DNA from: Candidatus Tectimicrobiota bacterium
Lineage (GTDB): Bacteria > Tectomicrobia > Entotheonellia > Entotheonellales > Entotheonellaceae
NCBI GenBank assembly: GCA_026005175.1
Contig: BPKO01000011.1
Coordinates: 1-64,000 of the forward strand
DNA length: 64,000 nucleotides
Reading direction: 5' to 3'
Below, one piece after another: positions 19,806 through 29,948 of this stretch. A program made the translations under genes and the position numbers. Positions within the stretch are counted from its first letter, which is position 1. Every line of letters begins with the position of its first letter. Below the pieces are notes generated by a model that was not told the origin of the DNA, did not search any database, and saw only the letters and a list, made by a program, of their open reading frames with translations.

Positions 19806-22106
19806 ATGGGTGCCGTCGTGCTCGTCTCTTTGCTCATCCGTCTGGTGGCGCTGGGATGGTCGCTGGTGCTGCTGCGTCGCTGGCGCGATAGGCGCCTGGC
19901 CTGGCTCAGCGGCTTGCTGGTGCTTGCTGTCCTGCGTCAGGGGTGGACTTTGGCAGCGGGTGTGCCGCCACTTGCGGAACTGCCCGGGCTCGTCCTCAGT
20001 CCGCTGCTGCTCTTGGCCACGCTTTGCCTGGCGCGCTTCTTGACGGTGCACCACGCAGCCCATGTGGCCCTGCAAGAGAGCGAGGCGCGCTACCGCCACC
20101 TGGTGGAAAACAGCCTCGGCCTCATCTGTACCCACGCCCTGGATGGTACCCTGCTCACCGTCAATCCGGCTGCGGCACAGGCTCTGGGCTACACCCCGCA
20201 GGAGCTGGTAGGGAAGAATTTACAGGAACTGCTGGCGCCGGCCGTGCGTCACCTCTTTCCCGCTTACTTGCAGCGCATACGCGAGCAGCCCAGCGACAGC
20301 GGCTATATGCGCGTGGTGACTAAGGCCGGCGAGGAGCGCATCTGGCTTTACCGCAACGTGCGCATCGACGATGCGGGCCGCGAGCCATACGTTCTCGGGC
20401 ACGCCCTCGACGTCAGCGAGCGCGTGCAGGCAGAGCGCGCTCTGGCGCTGCGCGTGCGGCAGCTGGAAGCAGTGCGGCAGGTGAGTATCGAGCTAACCCA
20501 GGAGCTGGACCTCTCCCGGCTGCTAGAGGCCATCGTGGCGCGGGCCATCGAGCTGGTAGAGCCGGCCACCGAGGGCGCGGTGTGCCTCTGGGACGAGGAG
20601 AAACAGGCGCTGATCCCGCGGGCCTGGCGCGGCTACGGCGACTGGCTGGGCCGCGTGCAGGTGCGGCTTGGCGAAGGGGTGGTAGGGGTAGTTGTTGCCC
20701 GCCGCCAGGGAATGGTGGTCAACAACTACCGCGAGCTCCCTCACGCCCATCCCTTGCTGCTCGCCCACTCTCCGCACACCGCGGCGGTCGCCGAACCGCT
20801 GCGGTGTCGAGAGCGGGTGGTAGGGGCTATCATTCTCACCAATGCCGGCACCGGCCATCCCTTTGCCGAGCCCCACCGGGAAATCCTGGGGCTCTTTGCT
20901 GCCCAGGCCGCAGTGGCCATCGAGCAGACCCGCCTATTCCAGGAGATCCAAGCCTCGCGGGACTTCCTGCAGGCCATTACGCGCTGCTCTCCCGAAGCCA
21001 TTGTCACCACCGACGTGCGCGGGCGACTCACTTACGTCAGCCCCGGTGCCGAGACCCTCTTTGGCTACCGAGCCGAGGCCATTTGCGGGCAGCGCCTGGC
21101 CGACTTCTGCCGTGGCGGCCACGAGGAGGCGCGCCGCGTGATGGCGCAGTTGCGGCAAAACGAACAAATACGGGATTACGAAACGGCGGTGCGGACCAGC
21201 GACGGCCGCTGGGTAGAGGTGAGCTGCTCGATTGCCCTGCTGCGCAGCAGCGGCGGGGAAGTCATGGGCACCCTCACCGTAGCCAAAGATGTGACAGCGC
21301 GCAAGATCCTCGAGCGCCAGCTGCGGCAAGCGCAGAAAATGGAAGCCATCGGCACCCTGGCCGGCGGCATTGCCCACGAGTTCAATAATCTGCTGGGAGC
21401 CATCCTGGGCTATGCCGAACTGGCCCTCCTCGAGCTGCCGGCCAACAGTTCTATTGGCGCTCACTTGCGCCAGATCTTCACTGCCGGCTCGCGGGCTCGG
21501 GAGCTGGTGCAGCAGCTCCTTACGTTCAGCCGCGACACGGAACAAGAGCGCCAGCCGGTACGGCTGCACCTGCTGGTACAGGAAGCCTTGTCCTTGCTGC
21601 GGGCTTCCCTGCCTGCCACCATCGCCCTGCGCCACCAGGTGTGCACCGAAGACGACCTGGTGCTGGCCAATCCTGTGCAGTTGCGGCAGCTGCTGCTCCA
21701 CCTGGCCAGCAACGCCCAGCACGCCATGCGGCACGGCGGCGGGGTACTCGACATCACCCTGGCACCAGTGGATGTTGACGCCGCCTTTGCTGTTCAGCAT
21801 CCGCCGCTCAAGCCCGGCCCGCACGTGCGCCTTGCCGTGCGCGACACCGGCCACGGCATCGAGGCAGCACTGCTCGAGCGGATTTTCGAACCCTTCTTCA
21901 CTACCAAGGAGGTGGGGGAAGGCACCGGCATGGGACTGGCCCTGGTCCACAGCATCGTCGCCCGCCACCAGGGAGCGATCACCGTGGAGAGCACCCCAGG
22001 CCGCGGCACGCAATTTACCGTCTACTTGCCGCGGCTGACAGCTGCCGCCGTCGCAGCGAAGGAAGTACCGCAAGTGCTCGCCAACGGGACCCCTGCCGCC
22101 TCGTAA
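19806..22106 (+). CDS. Membrane PAS-GAF-PAS sensor histidine kinase
   Basis: A 766-residue kinase. Two or three N-terminal membrane helices (to about residue 80), PAS (about 90-200, YRHLVENSLGLICTHALDGTL), GAF (about 220-375), second PAS (about 380-495, ITRCSPEAIVTTDVRGRLTYVSPGAE), the phospho-acceptor His524 in LAGGIAHEFNNLLGAILGYAEL and the ATPase domain (DTGHGIEAALLERIFEPFF, GTGMGLALVHSIV). The GAF and second PAS closely resemble those of the kinase at 23107, so part of one gene was copied from the other. The partner regulator may be the orphan receiver at 26594. Confidence 0.93.
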   Translation: MGAVVLVSLLIRLVALGWSLVLLRRWRDRRLAWLSGLLVLAVLRQGWTLAAGVPPLAELPGLVLSPLLLLATLCLARFLTVHHAAHVALQESEARYRHLVENSLGLICTHALDGTLLTVNPAAAQALGYTPQELVGKNLQELLAPAVRHLFPAYLQRIREQPSDSGYMRVVTKAGEERIWLYRNVRIDDAGREPYVLGHALDVSERVQAERALALRVRQLEAVRQVSIELTQELDLSRLLEAIVARAIELVEPATEGAVCLWDEEKQALIPRAWRGYGDWLGRVQVRLGEGVVGVVVARRQGMVVNNYRELPHAHPLLLAHSPHTAAVAEPLRCRERVVGAIILTNAGTGHPFAEPHREILGLFAAQAAVAIEQTRLFQEIQASRDFLQAITRCSPEAIVTTDVRGRLTYVSPGAETLFGYRAEAICGQRLADFCRGGHEEARRVMAQLRQNEQIRDYETAVRTSDGRWVEVSCSIALLRSSGGEVMGTLTVAKDVTARKILERQLRQAQKMEAIGTLAGGIAHEFNNLLGAILGYAELALLELPANSSIGAHLRQIFTAGSRARELVQQLLTFSRDTEQERQPVRLHLLVQEALSLLRASLPATIALRHQVCTEDDLVLANPVQLRQLLLHLASNAQHAMRHGGGVLDITLAPVDVDAAFAVQHPPLKPGPHVRLAVRDTGHGIEAALLERIFEPFFTTKEVGEGTGMGLALVHSIVARHQGAITVESTPGRGTQFTVYLPRLTAAAVAAKEVPQVLANGTPAAS

Positions 22107-22111
22107 GCGCG

Positions 22112-22771
22112 TCACACCAGCCGCTGCTCGAGGGCCACCTTGATGGCCTCGCGCTGGCTGCGTACCCCCAGCTTGCGCAGGATGGCCTGCAGGTGGTTGC
22201 GCACCGTGGCGTAGCTGATGCACAGCGTGTCGGCAATGTCGCGCGCCGCCCGCCCTTGCACCAGCAAGTAGAGCACCTCTTTCTCGCGCGCCGAGAGAGG
22301 GGCCTGGCCGGGCGCCAGGCCCGGCAAGGTACGAGGCAGGGTGGTTTGCGGCTGCGGCAGGCGCGCCGCAGCGCAGACGATCTGGTCGACGAAGGTTTCG
22401 TAGCGCAGCTGGTGGGTGGCGTCACGGAAGAGGTGAATGGCGGTATAGACTCCGGTGGGACGCGGCGGCACCACGACGCTGACGTTGAGCAGGATGGTCT
22501 CGCCGCCCTTGGTGCGGCTCAGGACGTTGTATGTGGGGACCGGCTCGTGGCGCTGCGCTGCCAGCATCACCGGGCACTCGGGCAGGCACTCGAGACAGCC
22601 GGGGCGGGGCTCGCCGCGGAAGACCTCGTGACAGGCCCGCCCCAGCACCTCCTCGGCCCGGTAGCCCATGATGCGCTCCGCCGCCCCGTTCCAAAAGACA
22701 ATGCGCTGCGCCGCATCCACGGCATACACGCCGTCTGCCGTGTGCGCCAGGACCGCCAGCACCTCGTCCAT
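22112..22771 (-). CDS. PAS-LuxR transcription regulator with cysteine cluster
   Basis: A 219-residue soluble regulator. The PAS domain (about 1-125) begins LAVLAHTADGVYAVDAAQRIVFWNGAAERIMGY and carries CHEVFRGEPRPGCLECLPEC, four cysteines that could bind a metal or Fe-S cluster, plus one His. The C-terminal LuxR-type helix-turn-helix (LSAREKEVLYLLVQGRAARDIADTLCISYATVRNHLQAIL) binds DNA. No receiver domain is present, so it senses directly. The ATG at 22771 follows GAGGAGA. A paralog at 33269 leads the benzoyl-CoA-reductase-like operon and shares an operator core. Confidence 0.9.
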   Translation of the reverse strand: MDEVLAVLAHTADGVYAVDAAQRIVFWNGAAERIMGYRAEEVLGRACHEVFRGEPRPGCLECLPECPVMLAAQRHEPVPTYNVLSRTKGGETILLNVSVVVPPRPTGVYTAIHLFRDATHQLRYETFVDQIVCAAARLPQPQTTLPRTLPGLAPGQAPLSAREKEVLYLLVQGRAARDIADTLCISYATVRNHLQAILRKLGVRSQREAIKVALEQRLV

Positions 22772-22852
22772 ACCCAGCTCTCCTCTGGTTGCCGCCCTCC
22801 CACCCCTTCCACCTCTGGAGAGCCAGCAAGAATTCTGCCATAGCACGGTAGC

Positions 22853-22870
22853 ATAATGCATCTGCATTAT
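22853..22870. promoter_or_regulatory. Palindrome overlapping the -10 of the PAS-LuxR gene
   Basis: Perfect 8-bp arms ATAATGCA/TGCATTAT around TC. The minus-strand TATAAT (22871-22866) lies over its right arm, so protein bound here would block that promoter. The core TGCA-N2-TGCA recurs before the paralogous regulator at 34054-34063. Confidence 0.55.
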
Positions 22871-22907
22871 ACAAGGGCAGGTAACTTGCGCAGAGGACCT
22901 CGCATGA

Positions 22908-22941
22908 TGACAGATTGTCTACCCGATCTGACACCCTGTCA
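22908..22941. promoter_or_regulatory. Paired TGACA-N3-TGTCA inverted repeats
   Basis: TGACA-GAT-TGTCT (22908-22920) and a perfect TGACA-CCC-TGTCA (22929-22941), starts 21 bp apart, between the divergent PAS-LuxR and hybrid kinase genes. Matches the arrangement at 5908-5940. Confidence 0.5.
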
Positions 22942-23106
22942 GCAGGAGGCGTGTGCGATGTCCCATTTCTTTGTATTTGCAGCGGGGCGAAAAGAGGCGT
23001 AGCATGCTGCTACGGGCTGGGCCGTGACCTAGGCTCGCTTCACTTTCTCCAGCCGCGGGCGGAAGCCAGCGCTCTGCAACGGCAGGAAGAGCTTCTGGAG
23101 GTGGGT
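22942..23106 (+). other. Leader of the hybrid kinase gene
   Basis: Non-coding stretch of about 165 bases completing a 335-base intergenic region. It includes a 7-bp hairpin CGTAGCA/TGCTACG with loop TGC at 22998-23014. In-frame codons run through it, but the predicted residues resemble no domain, so the start at 23107 is preferred. Confidence 0.4.
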
Positions 23107-26100
23107 ATGGACGAGACAAAAGAGCAGCTCACCGCGGAGCTGGTGCAGCTCCGCCAGCGGCTGGCAGCCCTGGAGGCCGTTGAAGCAGAGCGCCTCCGGG
23201 CAAAAGCGGCTCTGGCTGCCCGCATCGAGCAGATGGAGAGGCTACAGGCGGCGACGGCGGACATCACACGGGAACTGGAGCTGGCTGCGTTGCTGCGGCT
23301 TATCGCGCAACGCGCCGTAGATCTGCTTACGGCAGCCACTTCTGGCGTGGTGTACCTCTGGGACGAGGCAGCAGCCCTGCTGACCCCCCAGGCCTGGCCC
23401 GGCCAGGCGGCGCCCTATGCGCACCCTTTCCTCGGGGCTACGGCCGTGATAGCGGAGCCGCTGCTGGCGCGTGACCAGCTCGTCGGCGTGCTGATCCTGA
23501 GCAACGAGGGGACGCAACAGCCTTTTTCGGCGCAGGACGGCGAACTCCTGGCCCTGTTTGCGGCGCAGGCGGCCATCGCGGTTGCCAACGCCCGGCTCTA
23601 CGCAGAGGTGAGGAAGAGCGGGGACTTTCTCCGCTCCATTGCCGAAAACTCGGCAGATGCCATCGTTACCACGGACATGCGCGGCCGCATTACGTACTAC
23701 AGTCCCGGAGCCGAGGCACTCATCGGCCACCGGGCTGACGAGATCCTCGGCCGGCGTGGGGCCGACTTTTACCGTGGGGGGGTGGACGAGGCGCGGGCCA
23801 TCATGCAGCGGCTGCAAGCCGAGGAACGGCTCAGAAACTACGAGACCGCCTTGCGGGCCCGAGACGGCCGCTGGGTGGAGGTCAGCTCTTCCATCTCGCT
23901 GTTGCGCGACATAACTGGCGCGGTGGTCGGGACGCTGGCGATTTTCAAGGATGTTACTGCGCACAAGCAAGCGCAGGAAGAGCTGCGCTTGGCCAAAGAA
24001 CAGGCCGAGGAGGGCCAGCAGCTCATCGCGCAGCTTTACCGCACTGCCATTGCCATGCAGGCCTCCCAGGAGCCAGCGGAGCGGCTCCAGGCTTTCATCC
24101 GGGGGGCGCACGAGGTCATCGGCTTCGACCGTGGCGCCATCTTGCTTGCCACGCCGGACAGCGCCCGATTCGAGCTGGTAGCTACCTACGCCGCGGCCGG
24201 CGAGGACCTCCCGACCAGCCTTCCCCTGTCCGAAGCGGCTGGCCCCTACTACCAGGCCTTCCACACCCGCCGCCCGGTGGTGGTCCTCCAAGAGGACGAC
24301 TTGCGCGGCGTCCTGCCCATGGATCCCGCCCTCTGGCGGGACCGGCCAGCGTTTCGCAGCAACCGGTTCGTCATCGTGCCGCTACTGGTGGGGGAGCGGG
24401 CCATCGGCGTGGCGGGCTTTGACAACAAGACCAGCGGGCGGCCGATCCCCCCCGCCAGCATCGAACCCTTTATCCTGCTCTGCCAGCAGTTCGCTACCGC
24501 CCTTGAGGAGGCACGCCTCGCTGCCGAGACCCGCGCCCGCGAGCGGGAGGCCAGCCAGCTCTACGCCATTACGGCGCAGCTGGCCTCGAGCCTGGACATG
24601 GCCCAGGTGCTTGGTGTCATCACGGAGAGCGCAGTGGAACTGTTGGGGTGCGACGCCTCTGCCATCATGCGCTACGACGAGACGCGCGGCGGGCTGACCA
24701 TCGTCCAGGGACATCGTGTGGCTCCGGAACTGGATGCCGGCATCTGTCCCAAGCCGGGAGAAGGCGTGGGCGGCCGCGCTTTCCAGGAGCGCCGCCCTGT
24801 CTGGTCCCGCGATATCCAGACCGACACGACGCTGACGTATGCCGAGGCGACCAGAAGCGCGGTCGCCGCCGCAGCGGTCCGCGCCGTCCTGGCCGTGCCC
24901 ATCCTCATCCGCGCGGAAGTTTACGGCGTCCTGCTGGTCTACTTCTTCACCCCGCACGACTTCACGTCCAGGGAAGTCCAGCTCCTCTCCACGCTCGCCG
25001 GTCAGGCGGCGATCGCGATCGGCAACGCGCGCCTCTTTGCTGCTTTGCAGCAGGCCAAGGAAGCGGCAGAGGCCGCCAGTCAGGCCAAGAGCACGTTCCT
25101 GGCCAACATGAGCCACGAGCTGCGCACACCGCTCAATGCCATCATCGGCTACAGCGAGATGCTGCAAGAAGAAGCTGCCGAGCTGGGCCATGCGCACTTC
25201 GTCCCCGACCTGCAGCGCATCCACGCGGCGGGCAAGCACCTGCTGGCGCTCATTAACGACGTCCTCGACCTGGCAAAGATCGAAGCCGGCAAAATGGACC
25301 TCTTCCTGGAGCGCTTCGACGTTGCCGCCGTGCTTCAGGAGGTGGTTGCCACTGTGCGCCCCCTGGTAGAGCAGAATGCCAATACCCTGGTGGTGCAGGC
25401 AGACGGCGAGCTGGGTACCATGCAGGCCGACCTCACCAAGGTGCGCCAGGTGCTGTTCAACCTGCTCAGCAATGCCTGCAAGTTCACCACCCAGGGCACC
25501 ATCACCCTTGCCGCCGCTCGCCGTGCCGCAGCGGGCACGGACTGGCTCACCTTCCGCGTTGCCGATACCGGTATCGGTATCGCCCCAGAGCAGCTCGACA
25601 GGCTGTTTCAGGCCTTTTCGCAAGCCGACGCCTCGACCACCCGCCGTTACGGCGGCACGGGGCTGGGGCTGGCGATCAGTCAGCGCTTTTGCCAGCTTAT
25701 GGGCGGAGCGATCACCGTCACCAGCACCCCGGGCCAGGGCTCGACTTTCACGGTGCGGCTGCCGGCCGAGGCAGGGGCGCCGGCAGCCCCGGTGGCGGAT
25801 CTTTCGGCCCCTCCTGTGGCCGCAGAGGCGCCTGCGGTGCTGGTCATCGACGACGACCCGACGGTGCACTTCCTCATGCAGCGCGTCCTCAGCAGGGAAG
25901 GGTTGCGCGTGGCCACTGCGGCGAGCGGCGCAGAGGGGCTGCGGCTGGCCAGGCAGCTGCATCCGGCGGTGATCACCCTGGACGTCTTAATGCCGGGCAT
26001 GGACGGCTGGGCGGTGCTGGCGGCGCTCAAGGCCGATCCTGCCCTGGCGGCCATCCCGGTGATCATGCTCACGATGGTGGACGAGCAGCACCTGGGCTAC

Positions 26101-26625
26101 GCTCTGGGGGCAGCGGCGTATCTCACCAAACCCGTCGACCAAGAGCAGCTGGTTGCCGTCTTGCGCCGGTACCGCTGCGCGCAGCCACCCTGCCGGGTAC
26201 TGGTGGTAGAAGACGACACGGCACTGCGGGCGCTGCTGCGACGCACGCTGGAAAAAGAGGGCTGGACGGTGCACGAGGCCGGCGATGGGCGGGCGGCGCT
26301 GGCGCAGCTGGCGAGGCAGCGGCCGGAGCTCATCGTGCTAGACCTGATGCTGCCCGAGATGGACGGCTTTGCCTTTCTTGAGGCGCTGCACCAGCAAGCG
26401 GCCTGGCGTGCGATCCCCGTGGTGGTGGTGACGGCAAAAGACCTGATGCCTGACGACTACCGGCGCCTCAGCGGGGCGGTGGAACGGATCCTGCACAAAG
26501 GCACCACCAGCCAGGAGGAGCTGCTGCGCCAGGTGCGCGACCTGGTGGTTGCCGCCATGCGGCCAAGACGCTCGGGGACAGAGGATGCTGGCGATGACGA
26601 AGCTTCTCCTGGTCGAGGACAATGA
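23107..26625 (+). CDS. Soluble GAF/PAS hybrid histidine kinase with two receivers
   Basis: A 1172-residue kinase without membrane helices. The ATG at 23107 ([19 protein letters not shown]) starts a coiled coil and has GGAGG just upstream. Then GAF, PAS ([24 protein letters not shown]), two further GAF domains, phospho-acceptor His670 in [23 protein letters not shown], ATPase domain ([31 protein letters not shown]), and two receivers ([26 protein letters not shown] and [26 protein letters not shown]). It overlaps a separate receiver gene by 32 bases. Suggests a phosphorelay ending in the cyclase at 26968. Confidence 0.93.
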   Translation: MDETKEQLTAELVQLRQRLAALEAVEAERLRAKAALAARIEQMERLQAATADITRELELAALLRLIAQRAVDLLTAATSGVVYLWDEAAALLTPQAWPGQAAPYAHPFLGATAVIAEPLLARDQLVGVLILSNEGTQQPFSAQDGELLALFAAQAAIAVANARLYAEVRKSGDFLRSIAENSADAIVTTDMRGRITYYSPGAEALIGHRADEILGRRGADFYRGGVDEARAIMQRLQAEERLRNYETALRARDGRWVEVSSSISLLRDITGAVVGTLAIFKDVTAHKQAQEELRLAKEQAEEGQQLIAQLYRTAIAMQASQEPAERLQAFIRGAHEVIGFDRGAILLATPDSARFELVATYAAAGEDLPTSLPLSEAAGPYYQAFHTRRPVVVLQEDDLRGVLPMDPALWRDRPAFRSNRFVIVPLLVGERAIGVAGFDNKTSGRPIPPASIEPFILLCQQFATALEEARLAAETRAREREASQLYAITAQLASSLDMAQVLGVITESAVELLGCDASAIMRYDETRGGLTIVQGHRVAPELDAGICPKPGEGVGGRAFQERRPVWSRDIQTDTTLTYAEATRSAVAAAAVRAVLAVPILIRAEVYGVLLVYFFTPHDFTSREVQLLSTLAGQAAIAIGNARLFAALQQAKEAAEAASQAKSTFLANMSHELRTPLNAIIGYSEMLQEEAAELGHAHFVPDLQRIHAAGKHLLALINDVLDLAKIEAGKMDLFLERFDVAAVLQEVVATVRPLVEQNANTLVVQADGELGTMQADLTKVRQVLFNLLSNACKFTTQGTITLAAARRAAAGTDWLTFRVADTGIGIAPEQLDRLFQAFSQADASTTRRYGGTGLGLAISQRFCQLMGGAITVTSTPGQGSTFTVRLPAEAGAPAAPVADLSAPPVAAEAPAVLVIDDDPTVHFLMQRVLSREGLRVATAASGAEGLRLARQLHPAVITLDVLMPGMDGWAVLAALKADPALAAIPVIMLTMVDEQHLGYALGAAAYLTKPVDQEQLVAVLRRYRCAQPPCRVLVVEDDTALRALLRRTLEKEGWTVHEAGDGRAALAQLARQRPELIVLDLMLPEMDGFAFLEALHQQAAWRAIPVVVVTAKDLMPDDYRRLSGAVERILHKGTTSQEELLRQVRDLVVAAMRPRRSGTEDAGDDEASPGRGQ

Positions 26626-26971
26626 GCCAAGCCGCGACATGCTGGCACGGCGCCTGGCGCGGCGCGGCTACCAGGTGGTCAGCGCCGCCGACGGAGTTCA
26701 GGGGGTGCAGTTGGCGCAGACCGAAGCGCCGGACTTGATTCTGATGGATATGAGCCTGCCAGGGCTCGATGGCTGGGAAGCGGTACGGCAACTCAGGGCG
26801 GCGCCCGCGACGCGTGCCATCCCGATTATTGCCCTTACGGCCCACGCCATGGCGGGCGACCGGGAGAAAGCGCTGGCGGCGGGCTGTGACGACTACGACA
26901 GCAAGCCCGTCGACTTTGCGCGGCTTCTGGCCAAGATCGAGGCGCTGCTCGCCAGGGAGGGTCCGGGATGA
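26594..26971 (+). CDS. Single-domain response regulator (CheY-like)
   Basis: A 125-residue receiver: acidic pocket [13 protein letters not shown], phospho-acceptor Asp in [16 protein letters not shown], Thr in IIALTAHAM, and the late Lys in YDSKPVDF. No output domain. The ATG at 26594 lies inside the end of the hybrid kinase; its stop overlaps the cyclase start by ATGA. It probably shuttles phosphate between the kinase and the cyclase. Its alpha-1 region is nearly identical in DNA to that of the following receiver. Confidence 0.9.
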   Translation: MTKLLLVEDNEPSRDMLARRLARRGYQVVSAADGVQGVQLAQTEAPDLILMDMSLPGLDGWEAVRQLRAAPATRAIPIIALTAHAMAGDREKALAAGCDDYDSKPVDFARLLAKIEALLAREGPG

Positions 26972-28395
26972 CCACCCACCAGGGGACCCTGCTTGTTGTC
27001 GACGATAATGCCCTCAACCGCGACATGCTGGCGCGGCGCCTGGCGCGGCGCGGCTACACCGTGACCGTGGCCGCAGACGGCCAGCAGGCCCTGCAGCTGC
27101 TGGAGGCACAGCGGTTCGACCTCCTCCTGCTCGACGTCATGATGCCCGGCCTCAGCGGCCTCGACGTCCTGCGGCTGCTCCGCCAGCGCTACGCAGCCGC
27201 CGAGCTCCCGGTGATCATGGCCACGGCAAAGGACCAGAGCAGCGACATTGTCACAGCCCTGCAGCTTGGTGCCAACGATTACGTGACCAAGCCTCTCGAC
27301 TTTCCCGTGGTCTTGGCCCGCATCGAGACCCAGCTTGCCCTCCGGCGCGCAATGGCAGAAGTGCAGCGGCTGGCAGCACAGCTCGAGCAGCGCAACCGGT
27401 TCATCCGCCAGACTTTTGGCCGCTACCTGACGGACGAGGTGGTGGCCAGCCTGCTCGACGCCCCCGGCGGGCTGCAGCTGGGTGGGGAACGCCGCACCAT
27501 CACCATGCTCATGGCCGACCTGCGCGGCTTCACGGTGCTGGCCGAGCGGCTGGCGCCAGAACAGGTGGTGGCCATGCTCAACCGCTACCTGGGCACCATG
27601 GTCGAGGTGATCACCCCGTACCAGGGGACCATCGACGAGTTCATCGGCGACGCCATTTTCGTCCTCTTTGGCGCCCCCGTCTGGCGCGCAGACGACGCCC
27701 GCCGCGCCGTGGCCTGCGCCGTGGCCATGCAGCTGGCCATGGCGTCGGTCAACGCCCGCAACCGCGCCGAGGGACTGCCTGCGGTCGCCATGGGTATCGG
27801 CGTGCACACGGGGGAAGTCGTGGTGGGCAACATTGGCTCGCCCAAGCGGGCCAAGTACGGAGTGGTGGGCAGTCACGTCAACCTCACCTCCCGCGTCCAG
27901 GCCCATACGGTAGGAGGCCAGATCCTGATCTCTGCCGCCACACGGCACGCTGCGGGTCCGCATGTCATCACCGCCGGGTGCTGGCAGGTCGATGCCAAAG
28001 GGTTTACGCAGCCCCTCACGCTCTACGAGGTGCGGGGCATGAGAGGGGAGGATCCCCTCTTTCTCCCCGCAGAACAGGAGGTGCTCGTGCCGCTGCCGCG
28101 GCCACTCCTTGTGCACTATACCCTTCTTGAGGAGGACCGTCTCGGCACCGCGACCTGCACGGGTCGCCTGGTGGCGCTGTCGCAGCAAGGGGGGGAGATC
28201 TGCTCGGAGAGCCCGGTGGCGCTCTGGAGCAATCTCAAGATACGGCTGACAGGCGCCAACGGTGAAGAGCTCCCGGGCGACCTCTACGCCAAGGTGCTGC
28301 GGTACCTGCCGCAAGGGGAAGCAGGGTTCTACGCCCGCTTTACCGCCGTGCCGCCAGAGGTTGCCGCCTGCCTGCAGCGCCTGTGCGGCGCGTAA
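26968..28395 (+). CDS. Receiver plus class III adenylate/guanylate cyclase with PilZ-like tail
   Basis: A 475-residue output protein. Receiver (1-125; VVDDNALNRDML, LLLLDVMMPGLSGLD, TKPLDF), a short helix, then class III nucleotide cyclase (about 165-345): TMLMADLRGFTVLAERL carries the first metal Asp, IDEFIGDAIFVLFGAP the second, followed by GIGVHTGEVVVGNIGSPKRAKYGVVGSHVNLTSR. The C-terminal ~100 residues (VPLPRPLLVHYTLLEEDR, GEICSESPVALWSNLKIRL) look like a PilZ-type barrel. Phosphorylation likely controls cAMP or cGMP production. Confidence 0.9.
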   Translation: MTTHQGTLLVVDDNALNRDMLARRLARRGYTVTVAADGQQALQLLEAQRFDLLLLDVMMPGLSGLDVLRLLRQRYAAAELPVIMATAKDQSSDIVTALQLGANDYVTKPLDFPVVLARIETQLALRRAMAEVQRLAAQLEQRNRFIRQTFGRYLTDEVVASLLDAPGGLQLGGERRTITMLMADLRGFTVLAERLAPEQVVAMLNRYLGTMVEVITPYQGTIDEFIGDAIFVLFGAPVWRADDARRAVACAVAMQLAMASVNARNRAEGLPAVAMGIGVHTGEVVVGNIGSPKRAKYGVVGSHVNLTSRVQAHTVGGQILISAATRHAAGPHVITAGCWQVDAKGFTQPLTLYEVRGMRGEDPLFLPAEQEVLVPLPRPLLVHYTLLEEDRLGTATCTGRLVALSQQGGEICSESPVALWSNLKIRLTGANGEELPGDLYAKVLRYLPQGEAGFYARFTAVPPEVAACLQRLCGA

Positions 28396-28402
28396 GCCTG
28401 CG

Positions 28403-28427
28403 CCGTCTGAAACGTAGACGGGCTTTT
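28403..28427 (+). terminator. Terminator after the kinase-cyclase operon
   Basis: Stem CCGTCT/AGACGG (28403-28421) followed by GCTTTT, between convergent genes. The stem is short, so strength is uncertain. Confidence 0.5.
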
Positions 28428-28438
28428 GCCCACACTGG

Positions 28439-28867
28439 CTAGATAACCCGCCGGTGCAGGAGCGAGTAGTAGCGAAAGCGGCCGGGCATGTGCGAGCCCA
28501 CCGAGCCCAGGACGAGGGCAGCCAGCAGCAGCCAGAGGCGCTGCTCCCAGAAGCGGGCCACGGCAGCGATGAGCACCAGCTTGGCCAGCACCATGACCCC
28601 CTTGCCCTGGTAGAGCCACTTGCAGCTGCTGTAGAGCTCGAGGGCGATGAGGCCAGCGCCGCTGGCGATGCTCAGGTAGAGCCAGGGCAAGAGGCGCGCG
28701 GCCGGCACGGCAAAGGCGTGGCCGCCCAGTAAGAGGCTAAAGGCGGCAATGTGGACAGTGCGCAGGGCGATGCTGATGGCGCGGGCGTAAGGCAGCACGC
28801 GTGGCGGCTCGGGAAAGAGCAGGCGCTTCCAGGCACGCTGCGGCACGGCTTGCATCTGCTGCTCCAT
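28439..28867 (-). CDS. Four-helix membrane protein at the end of the reductase operon
   Basis: A 142-residue inner-membrane protein with about four helices (IALRTVHIAAFSLLLGGHAF, LLPWLYLSIASGAGLIALEL, GVMVLAKLVLIAAVARFW, LWLLLAALVLGSVGSHMPG). Histidines in RTVHIAAF and GSVGSHMPG could ligate heme, but that is a guess. The ATG at 28867 overlaps the upstream stop as TAATG and follows AAGGAG. It belongs to the benzoyl-CoA-reductase-like operon and could link the complex to the membrane. Confidence 0.7.
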   Translation of the reverse strand: MEQQMQAVPQRAWKRLLFPEPPRVLPYARAISIALRTVHIAAFSLLLGGHAFAVPAARLLPWLYLSIASGAGLIALELYSSCKWLYQGKGVMVLAKLVLIAAVARFWEQRLWLLLAALVLGSVGSHMPGRFRYYSLLHRRVI

Positions 28868-29097
28868 TAGCGCTCCTTTCGCCGCGTGTACAGCGTCACG
28901 TACTGGCGACACGCCAGCAGCTGGCAGTCGCGGCACGCCGGTCCCAGCTCCGCTGGGGTCAAAGGTTCGGCGTGCACCTCGTAGCCCAGCGCCTCGTAAA
29001 GGGCGATAGCTTCCCTTGCCCGCTCGGGATCGGCAATGAAGCGCCGCTGCCAGCCCGCGGCGGCCAAGCGGGCTGCGGCTTCTGGTTCGGGGAGCAT
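28867..29097 (-). CDS. Small three-cysteine protein in the reductase operon
   Basis: A 76-residue protein of unknown family. It has a helical first half (PERAREAIALYEALGYEVHAEPL) and a cysteine knot ACRDCQLLACRQYVTLYTRR with Cys55, Cys58 and Cys63. It sits 14 bases after the activator ATPase gene and is coupled to the membrane gene by TAATG. It may bind iron or zinc and help electron transfer or assembly of the reductase. Its position in the operon supports a real gene. Confidence 0.65.
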   Translation of the reverse strand: MLPEPEAAARLAAAGWQRRFIADPERAREAIALYEALGYEVHAEPLTPAELGPACRDCQLLACRQYVTLYTRRKER

Positions 29098-29111
29098 GGG
29101 CTTCTCCGACC

Positions 29112-29948
29112 TCAGGAAGCAGGGGTGAGGCGGACGGCCTGCCTGGCCGCCTCTTGCTGGCGCCGCTGCCAGCGCTGCAGGCCCAGCAGCGCTGCCCCCA
29201 GGGCAGGAACGAACTGCACCAGCTCGGGTGGGGGGACGTGCACCGGTCCTTTGAGCTGGGCCTGCACCACTCGCACCATGGTTTCAAAGCGCATGATGCC
29301 GCCGATAAGGGTGTAGGCGGGCTCCATGCGCACACGCTTCATGAGCTGCAGCGAGCGGTCCACCAAGGAGACGATAGCCCCGTGCAGGATGTCGGCCGGG
29401 GCACTACCCTGGGAGAGGTGGTTAATGACTTCGGACTCGGCAAACACGGCGCACACCCCAGAAATGGGCACCGGCTTTTTGGAAGTCGCCACCAGGGGGC
29501 CGATGTCCTCGGTGGTAAAGCCCATGTAGCGGGCCGTCTTTTCCAGAAAGGCGCCGGTGCCGGCGGCGCACTTGTCGTTGAGGCGAAAGGCCTTAACTTT
29601 GGCGCCCTGGTCCAGGCGGCTGGCCTTCATCGTCTGGCCGCCCACGTCGAGCACGGTACGGGTGTCGGGAAAGAGAAACGTGGCGCCGCGCGCGCTGGCG
29701 GTGAGGTCGGTCACCTGCACGTCGCGAAACGGCACTTGGTGGCGGCCAAAGCCGGTGGTGACCAGGTAGACGACCTCCTGCTCGTGCAGCTCGGCCTGCG
29801 CCAGGGCACGGCGGTAGGCACGCTCGGCGGCCTGCGCCAGCCGGAAGCCGGTAGGAACCATGGCCTGCGCCACGAGGTTGCGGTGCTCGTCAAGGATCAC
29901 CGCTTTGGTGTAAGTTGAGCCCACGTCGATGCCTGCGATGTAGCTCAT
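29112..29948 (-). CDS. BadF/BadG-type ATPase, activator subunit 2 of a benzoyl-CoA-reductase-like enzyme
   Basis: A 278-residue ASKHA-fold ATPase that drives electrons to a low potential using ATP. Phosphate loops [16 protein letters not shown] and [11 protein letters not shown]; cysteines in [20 protein letters not shown] and [11 protein letters not shown], which in this family bridge one [4Fe-4S] cluster between two subunits; adenosine motif IGGIMRF. Its ATG at 29948 overlaps the sister subunit stop as ATGA. Two different ATPase subunits, as here, are typical of class I benzoyl-CoA reductases, while 2-hydroxyacyl-CoA dehydratases use one as a homodimer. Closest in order to BzdQ. Confidence 0.88.
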   Translation of the reverse strand: MSYIAGIDVGSTYTKAVILDEHRNLVAQAMVPTGFRLAQAAERAYRRALAQAELHEQEVVYLVTTGFGRHQVPFRDVQVTDLTASARGATFLFPDTRTVLDVGGQTMKASRLDQGAKVKAFRLNDKCAAGTGAFLEKTARYMGFTTEDIGPLVATSKKPVPISGVCAVFAESEVINHLSQGSAPADILHGAIVSLVDRSLQLMKRVRMEPAYTLIGGIMRFETMVRVVQAQLKGPVHVPPPELVQFVPALGAALLGLQRWQRRQQEAARQAVRLTPAS

